From an uncultured Collinsella sp. (GTDB taxonomy: Bacteria; Actinomycetota; Coriobacteriia; Coriobacteriales; Coriobacteriaceae), in the NCBI GenBank assembly GCA_900757495.1, contig CAAENX010000029.1:1-64000 (forward strand): DNA of 64,000 nucleotides, in the 5' to 3' direction. The notes under the pieces are model-generated. The model did not search any database. It was not told the origin of the DNA and saw nothing but the letters and a program-made list of their open reading frames with translations. Below, in pieces: positions 59,495-64,000 of this stretch; positions within the stretch are counted from its first letter, which is position 1, and every line of letters begins with the position of its first letter. The position numbers were made by a program, and so were the translations under genes.

Positions 59495-59567
59495 ACTTCA
59501 TGAGGGCATGAACGGCCCGCTTCGACCTGCGAAATCTGTACTCGCGATGCGAATGACGCCCCTAACC

Positions 59568-59596
59568 TTAAACTTTAGCTTGAACTTAGCTATAAT
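59568..59596 (+). promoter_or_regulatory. Promoter with perfect TATAAT box upstream of the structured RNA
   Basis: TATAAT (59591-59596) has TTAAAC (59568-59573) 17 bases upstream. The predicted start of transcription (about 59603) coincides with the first paired base of the candidate RNA (59604). Confidence 0.6.
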
Positions 59597-59603
59597 GCGC
59601 TAC

Positions 59604-59868
59604 GTTCCTGCCAGGCTGTGGTTGCGGACGGACGAAATGTCCATCCTAGTCCAAGACAGACGCGGTCAAAGGGATCCACGTAAGCGACCGCGTGCGCGCG
59701 GCGCGATCATGGCGCGTCCTAGATGTAAGCCGCACCGTCCGTTCTACTTTCTTTGGGGCAATACCGCCTCGCGGACGAGCGGGCCAGTCGTGAAGGCGGC
59801 TACGGCCTCCCGAGCAAACACCCCGGTGCGCAAGTGTGGGGTCAAATACCAGGTCAGCTGGTAGGAAC
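59604..59868 (+). ncRNA. Candidate structured RNA of about 265 nt (unassigned)
   Basis: The first bases gttcctgccag (59604-59614) pair with ctggtaggaac (59858-59868) through 11 base pairs including one G-U, closing the whole segment. Inside there are further stems, such as cgcggtc/gaccgcg (59661-59667 with 59686-59692) and accgcct/aggcggc. A consensus promoter ends directly at the 5' end. There is no good ORF or terminator T-run. It could be an independent small RNA or the long leader of the solute-binding lipoprotein gene that starts about 60 bases further. It is not recognisable as tmRNA, RNase P RNA, SRP RNA or a known riboswitch. Confidence 0.45.
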
Positions 59869-59927
59869 AACCCGTTATTCCGCGCAACGCACGGATTGTA
59901 TACGACACAGAAGGCAGGGTAGTGGAC

Positions 59928-60938
59928 ATGGTGAGGGGCAGCTTGATGCACGCGGCTCGGTTAGGTGCTGGGACCGCGGCGGTCATTGCCGTATTGGGCT
60001 TGAGCGGATGCGCGTTCAATCCACTGTCCACGTTCACGACACCCACGATTGACCAGATCGAGCGCGAGACCGTTACCCCTACGGTGTCGGACGATGCCCT
60101 GGTCACTCCCGGTACCCTGACGGTTGCTCTCGATACCTCCGATGCTCCGCAGGCCATGCAGGGCGCCGATGGTAACCTCACGGGCTACGCGGTCGACGCT
60201 GCCCGCGCCCTTGCAAGCCGTATGGGCCTTAAGGTTGCCTTCGTCGATGCGTCTTCTGCCGATTCCGCGCTTGGCGACAAAAAGGCCGACATCTTCATTG
60301 GCGACATCAATTCCACGGATGGTGACATCAGCGCGCTTGGTACTTGCCTGTACGACGCTGCGGCAGTGTTCGGAAAGACGAGCGACGGCGAGTCGCTAAG
60401 CGTTTCCACTGAAACGCTTAACACCGCCACCCTGGGCGTTCAGACCTCCTCGGCCTCGCAGGAAGCGCTCGCCAAGCAGAGCATCACGGCCAACCAAAAG
60501 ACCTTCTCCAACATCAACGAGTGCTTTGAGGCGCTCGAGTCCGGCGAGATCGACTACGTGATTTGCGATTCCACGGCCGGCGGCTACCTTGCGCGCCTGA
60601 TGAGCCAGATCTCTTACGTCGGCGCGCTCGAGACACCCTCGACGCTCGGCGTCGCGGGCCTCGCGGCCAACGATGAGCTATGCCGTGCCGTGAGCGATGC
60701 CCTCGACGGTATCACGGTCGATGGCACGCTCGAGGCGGTCCACTCCGTCTGGTACGGCACGATGCCCTATGACCTCACCACCAAGACGGTCTCGGGCGCC
60801 GACGTGCAGTCGACCGACACCGGATCCAGCGAGTCCGCATCCTCCGATTCGAGCAGCGAGGGTGCAACCTCCGAGGATAAATCGTCCAGCCAGGAGGGCA
60901 CTATCACCGACGACGACATTAACAAGCTCAATAGCTAG
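59928..60938 (+). CDS. Extracellular solute-binding lipoprotein (amino-acid type, SBP_bac_3-like)
   Basis: 336 residues from ATG 59928 (AGGGT upstream); ATG 59946, behind GAGGGG, is a serious alternative and gives a 22-residue signal. The signal peptide ends in the lipobox LSGC (AVIAVLGLSGCAF). The binding domain begins PGTLTVALDTSDAPQAMQGA and shows DGNLTGYAVDAARALASRMG, DIFIGDINSTDGDI and YVICDSTAGGYLARLM, as in polar amino-acid-binding proteins. The C-terminus is a Ser/Asp/Glu-rich tail. No ABC permease or ATPase follows, so the transporter, if any, is elsewhere. Confidence 0.85.
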   Translation: MVRGSLMHAARLGAGTAAVIAVLGLSGCAFNPLSTFTTPTIDQIERETVTPTVSDDALVTPGTLTVALDTSDAPQAMQGADGNLTGYAVDAARALASRMGLKVAFVDASSADSALGDKKADIFIGDINSTDGDISALGTCLYDAAAVFGKTSDGESLSVSTETLNTATLGVQTSSASQEALAKQSITANQKTFSNINECFEALESGEIDYVICDSTAGGYLARLMSQISYVGALETPSTLGVAGLAANDELCRAVSDALDGITVDGTLEAVHSVWYGTMPYDLTTKTVSGADVQSTDTGSSESASSDSSSEGATSEDKSSSQEGTITDDDINKLNS

Positions 60939-61004
60939 TTATTGCTAGGGGTGGAGTCTCCTATGCGCAAGGAGAGACGCCTCTTCATGGTTTCAACACG
61001 CATT

Positions 61005-61040
61005 GCCGGGCTTTCCCAACAGGGGAGCCCGGCTTTTTCG
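61005..61040 (+). terminator. Intrinsic terminator after the solute-binding protein gene
   Basis: gccgggctttccc (61005-61017) pairs with ggggagcccggc (61022-61033), followed by five T. A second stem (gtctcct/aggagagac) lies at about 60956-60979. The rest of the gap up to 61255 shows no gene; the promoter of the next gene was not placed. Confidence 0.88.
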
Positions 61041-61255
61041 TTTCCATAAAACCAGCAGGTCAAGGACATTTTTTAGGTGTAAAACCAAAGTCGCCGTTGC
61101 CCTCCCATAGCGCACTTTGCCACAGAAAAGTGCGAGACTTCGGTATGCGGTATCAAGCAATCGTTATTCGGGTCTTTAGGAATCCGCGTGATTAAATGCA
61201 CGGCAATGGGTACATAGCCAGTACAGTAAGTCCCCGAGGCAGATTGGAGCCACGT

Positions 61256-61840
61256 ATGGATATCAAGGTTTCTGGACGCAAGACGACGGTAACCGATGCT
61301 CTGCGTGCGCATGTGGATGAGAAGATTGGCGAGGCGCTCAAGGTTTTCGATATCGAGCCCATGACGGTCGACGTTGTACTTCGCTATGAGAAGAACCCCT
61401 CGAACCCCAACCCGGCAATCGTCGAGGTTACGGTTCGTGCCCGCGGTTCGGTGATCCGCGTTGCCGAGCACGGTGCAGATATGTACGCCGCCATCGACCT
61501 CTCCGCCGATAAGGTTACCCGCCAGCTGCGCAAGTTCAAGACCAAGGTCGTGGACAACCGCCAGGGCGGTGCCAGCGCAGCGGATGTCGCACCGGTCGAG
61601 CGCGTCGAGGATCTGGCCGACCTGCTGCTGCCCGAGGAGGAGGACGACTTGCTCGTCCGCGAGAAGGTCATCGATGTCACCCCGATGACTGAGGAGCAGG
61701 CGCTGGTGCAGACCGATTTGCTCGGCCATGACTTCTACGTGTTCGAGAACGCGACGACTGGCCTCATCAATGTGGTGTATCACCGTAAGAATGGTGGATA
61801 TGGCATCATCAAGCCCCGTATCGAAACGCTTGACGAGTAA
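61256..61840 (+). CDS. hpf: Ribosome hibernation-promoting factor, long form
   Basis: 194 residues from ATG 61256 (TTGGAG upstream). The N-terminal S30AE domain (MDIKVSGRKTTVTDALRAHV, AALDLSADKVTRQLRKFKTK-like IDLSADKVTRQLRKFKTK) and the C-terminal dimerisation domain (KVIDVTPMTEEQALVQTDLL, HDFYVFENATTGLINVVYHR, GGYGIIKPR) together mark the long form that makes 100S ribosome dimers in stationary phase. A terminator follows 29 bases after the stop. Confidence 0.95.
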   Translation: MDIKVSGRKTTVTDALRAHVDEKIGEALKVFDIEPMTVDVVLRYEKNPSNPNPAIVEVTVRARGSVIRVAEHGADMYAAIDLSADKVTRQLRKFKTKVVDNRQGGASAADVAPVERVEDLADLLLPEEEDDLLVREKVIDVTPMTEEQALVQTDLLGHDFYVFENATTGLINVVYHRKNGGYGIIKPRIETLDE

Positions 61841-61869
61841 AATACGTTAACTTGCATGAGTTAACGGCC

Positions 61870-61902
61870 GGCGGTCATCCCATGCGGATGGCCGCCTTTT
61901 TT
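61870..61902 (+). terminator. Intrinsic terminator of hpf
   Basis: ggcggtcatcc (61870-61880) pairs with ggatggccgcc (61886-61896; one mismatch), followed by six T. The ribosome-binding site of the next gene lies only five bases further. Confidence 0.92.
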
Positions 61903-61920
61903 ACGTAAGGAGTCGCTTTG

Positions 61921-62874
61921 ATGGACAAGGCTGCATCTACCGGCCATTCTGACCGCTGCCGCATCGTCGTCGATACCTGCTGCGACTTTAGCCCCGAGGT
62001 CGCCGCGAACCTCGATGTCGATATCTTGGGCTTCCCCTTCATTATCGATGGCGAGGAGCGCACGGACGATATCTGGTCGAGCATGAGCCCCAAGGAGTTC
62101 TACGACCGCATGCGCGCCGGCGCTCGCGTGTCTACCTCCGCCGTGTCGCTCGGTCGCTATATCGAGTTCTTTACCGAGTGCGCCAAAGAGGGCACGCCCA
62201 CGGTCTACCTGTGCTTTACCTCGGCGCTGTCGTCGAGCTACAACTCCGCGTGCCAGGCGGCAGATGCCGTGCGCGCCGAGTATCCCAACTTTGAGCTCTA
62301 TGTGGTCGACAACGCTCTACCCTGTGCGACCGGCGCACTTTTGGCGCTCGAGGCCGTGCGCCAGCGTTCGGCGGGGCTGACCGCCAAGCAACTGGTCGAT
62401 TGGGCAAACGAGGCGAAGACCTACGTCCACGGCTACTTTACGCTCGAGAGCTTTGACGCGCTGGCTGCCGGCGGCCGCATTCCGCCCGCGGCGGCACAGC
62501 TCACGGCAAAGCTCGACGTCAAGCCCGAGCTCTCCTACGACCTTGCCGGCTCGCTGTCGCTGATCGGCGTCAACCGCGGCCGCAAGAAGGCGCTCAAGTC
62601 CATCCTCAAGTCGTTCCGCGAAAACTACGTGCCCGATCGCACCATGCCCATCGCCATCATGACGGCCGATGCCGAGAAGGACGGCGACTGGCTCGAGGCC
62701 GCCATCCGCAAGGAGGAGGGCTGCGCCGACGTCACCATCATCCGTAGTTCCGTCGGTCCTACCATCGGCTCGCACGTGGGCCCCGGCATGGTGGCCTGCG
62801 CGTTTTGGGGCAAGAATCGTGCCGAGAAAGCCTCGCTTTCCGACCGCATCGCGCGCCGTGTGCGAGGCGAGTAG
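61921..62874 (+). CDS. DegV-family fatty-acid-binding protein
   Basis: 317 residues from ATG 61921 (AAGGAG at 61907-61912). DegV features: RIVVDTCCDFSPEVAANLDV (the S/T at the head of the lipid site), VDILGFPFIIDGEERTD, RVSTSAVSLGRYIEFFTECA, CFTSALSSSYNSACQAADAV, AAGGRIPPAAAQLTAKLDVK, and the C-terminal VGPTIGSHVGPGMVACAFWG. Such proteins bind a fatty acid and act with FakA in fatty-acid phosphorylation. No fakA lies nearby. Confidence 0.93.
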   Translation: MDKAASTGHSDRCRIVVDTCCDFSPEVAANLDVDILGFPFIIDGEERTDDIWSSMSPKEFYDRMRAGARVSTSAVSLGRYIEFFTECAKEGTPTVYLCFTSALSSSYNSACQAADAVRAEYPNFELYVVDNALPCATGALLALEAVRQRSAGLTAKQLVDWANEAKTYVHGYFTLESFDALAAGGRIPPAAAQLTAKLDVKPELSYDLAGSLSLIGVNRGRKKALKSILKSFRENYVPDRTMPIAIMTADAEKDGDWLEAAIRKEEGCADVTIIRSSVGPTIGSHVGPGMVACAFWGKNRAEKASLSDRIARRVRGE

Positions 62875-62972
62875 GCAGGCGCTGCGGCTGCAAGCGCCCT
62901 CAAGTCACGGCCGAAACGCTGGCACCGAGTATTTAACCTGGTAACAACATCCAACCCAAAAGGAAAGGTTTC

Positions 62973-64000
62973 ATGGCAAACAAGCTCTCCGTCGCATTTA
63001 TCGGCACCGGAATCATGGGTGCCCCCATCGCCGGCCACATCCTGGACGCCGGCTATCCCGTCACGGTCAACAACCGCACCAAGGCCAAGGCCGCAGCGCT
63101 TATCGAGCGCGGCGCCGTCTGGGCCGATGCGCCGGCCGATGCCGTGGCGAACGCCGATGTCGTCTTTACCATGGTGGGCTATCCCTCCGAGGTCGAGGAA
63201 CTCTACCTGGCGGGCGACGGCCTGCTCGCGTGCACCAAGCCGGGCGCGGTCTTGATCGACCTCACCACGAGCTCGCCCGAGCTCGCCCGTGACATTGCCG
63301 AGGCCGCCCAGGTTTCCGGTCGCATGGCGTTTGACTGCCCCGTCACCGGCGGCGAGTCGGGCGCTATCGCCGGCACGCTCACGGCTATCGTGGGCGCTAC
63401 CGAGAACGACATCGCGCCGGTCCGCGACATCCTTGCCACCTTTGCGGCCAACATCTGCTGCTTCGACGGCGCCGGCAAGGGCCAGGCTGCCAAGCTCGCC
63501 AATCAGGTGTCGCTGGGCGCCTGCATGGTCGGCATGGCGGACGCCATGGCATTTGCCGAGCTGAGCGGCCTTGACCTGGAGAAGACCCGCCAGATGATCC
63601 TGGGCGGTACCGGCAAGTCCGGCGCCATGGAGAGCCTGGCGCCCAAGGCGCTCGACGGCGACTACAAGCCCGGCTTTATGGTCGAGCACTTCATTAAGGA
63701 CCTGCGCCTGGCGCTCGCTTACGCCGACGATCGCGAGCTCGCGCTGCCCGGTGCCGACGTGGCCTTTACGCTCTACGATATGCTCGACGCCATTGGCGGC
63801 GCCAAGCTGGGCACCCAGGCCATCACGGTACTCTACAAGGAGGAGGCCGACGCCATCGCCGCCGGTCTGGACTGGTCGCAGTATCGCCCCGAGGAGCATG
63901 GTGCCCACGAGGACGGCTGCGGTTGCGGCGAGCACGGCGACGACCACGAGTGCGGTTGCGGCCACCACCACGGCGAGGACCACGAGTGCTGCGGCGGCCA
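62973..64000 (+). CDS. 3-Hydroxyisobutyrate dehydrogenase-family NAD(P) oxidoreductase with metal-binding-like tail (3' truncated)
   Basis: At least 342 residues from ATG 62973 (AGGAAAGG upstream); the frame runs off the window. The NAD(P)-binding motif VAFIGTGIMGAPIAGHILDA, the substrate motif FDCPVTGGESGAIAGTLTAI and the catalytic-lysine region GKGQAAKLANQVSLGACMVG fit the beta-hydroxyacid dehydrogenase family (3-hydroxyisobutyrate dehydrogenase, tartronate semialdehyde reductase). After about 295 residues, where the family ends, comes a tail full of Cys, His, Asp and Glu (GAHEDGCGCGEHGDDHECGC, then GHHHGEDHECCGG). It resembles metal-storage tails and is unusual for this family. The substrate is not determined. 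Confidence 0.85.
   Translation, partial: MANKLSVAFIGTGIMGAPIAGHILDAGYPVTVNNRTKAKAAALIERGAVWADAPADAVANADVVFTMVGYPSEVEELYLAGDGLLACTKPGAVLIDLTTSSPELARDIAEAAQVSGRMAFDCPVTGGESGAIAGTLTAIVGATENDIAPVRDILATFAANICCFDGAGKGQAAKLANQVSLGACMVGMADAMAFAELSGLDLEKTRQMILGGTGKSGAMESLAPKALDGDYKPGFMVEHFIKDLRLALAYADDRELALPGADVAFTLYDMLDAIGGAKLGTQAITVLYKEEADAIAAGLDWSQYRPEEHGAHEDGCGCGEHGDDHECGCGHHHGEDHECCGG

Noticed and set aside
59508..59864. 118-residue plus-strand frame
   Set aside because: It crosses a consensus promoter and the stems of the candidate RNA, has an Arg/Pro-rich unnatural composition and no good start signal.
59840..59880. Resemblance to the SRP RNA core (accaggtcag)
   Set aside because: The required GGAA loop and AGCAGC strand are missing, and this segment is better used in closing the long helix.
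1..64000. tRNA or rRNA genes and replication origins
   Set aside because: No cloverleaf, rRNA segment or cluster of DnaA boxes was found by eye on either strand.

Overview
The window looks like a chromosomal segment of a high-GC gut actinobacterium of the class Coriobacteriia, most probably Collinsella or a close relative. This is inferred from the GC-rich, C/G-ending codons of the housekeeping genes, the gene content (PcrA with a Tudor-like tail, TatA/TatC, HypA/HypB, DUF2207, alanine-rich cell-wall proteins, a ROK glucokinase) and families of short palindromic intergenic repeats. It is not proven by a marker gene: no rRNA or tRNA gene was found.

Region 1 (1-15.4 kb) is accessory. It opens with the 5' part of an IS256-family transposase on the minus strand. 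A visibly AT-richer pair follows: a WYL-domain regulator overlapping a 1,539-residue UPF1-like SF1 helicase that carries an R-X4-H (HEPN-like) motif near its C-terminus. After small orphan genes and a frameshifted membrane-protein gene come two overlapping genes that are the best candidate for an undescribed system. The first is a 1,316-residue DinG-like SF2 helicase with a PD-(D/E)XK-like C-terminal motif. The second is a 631-residue protein whose C-terminal half resembles a PIWI/Argonaute-type RNase H fold. Together they suggest a two-gene variant of pPIWI-RE-type defence, but the assignment rests on motif reading.

Region 2 (15.5-27.5 kb) mixes surface and small-function genes: a sortase-anchored coiled-coil protein with an embedded CAP domain, a nucleotidyltransferase two-gene module behind a perfect inverted repeat (toxin-antitoxin-like), three tandem calcineurin-like phosphoesterases, glutamyl-Q tRNA(Asp) synthetase, a DUF2207 membrane protein and a GNAT acetyltransferase. 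A MITE-like element lies at 26.5 kb; a related copy lies at 59.2 kb.

Region 3 (27.7-45.7 kb) is core metabolism and envelope: purH, a BceRS-like two-component system without its transporter, a universal stress protein, uppP, pcrA, manA with its upstream GntR regulator, a ROK glucokinase, a family II pyrophosphatase, nhaA behind a leader terminator, an aspartate aminotransferase and a STAS protein. Three long hairpins sit at the 3' ends of purH, the histidine kinase gene and pcrA.

Region 4 (45.8-64 kb) contains tatA-tatC-hypA-hypB, a type IA topoisomerase, a zinc-ribbon membrane protein, a class A beta-lactamase-like lipoprotein with a Tat-like signal, and the tmk-holB-ricT-comF group, with a long basic tail on RicT. 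Then come an abortive-infection/VSR-like protein, a candidate structured RNA of about 265 nt with its own promoter, a solute-binding lipoprotein, long-form hpf, a DegV protein and a 3-hydroxyisobutyrate-dehydrogenase-family enzyme with a Cys/His-rich tail that runs off the window.
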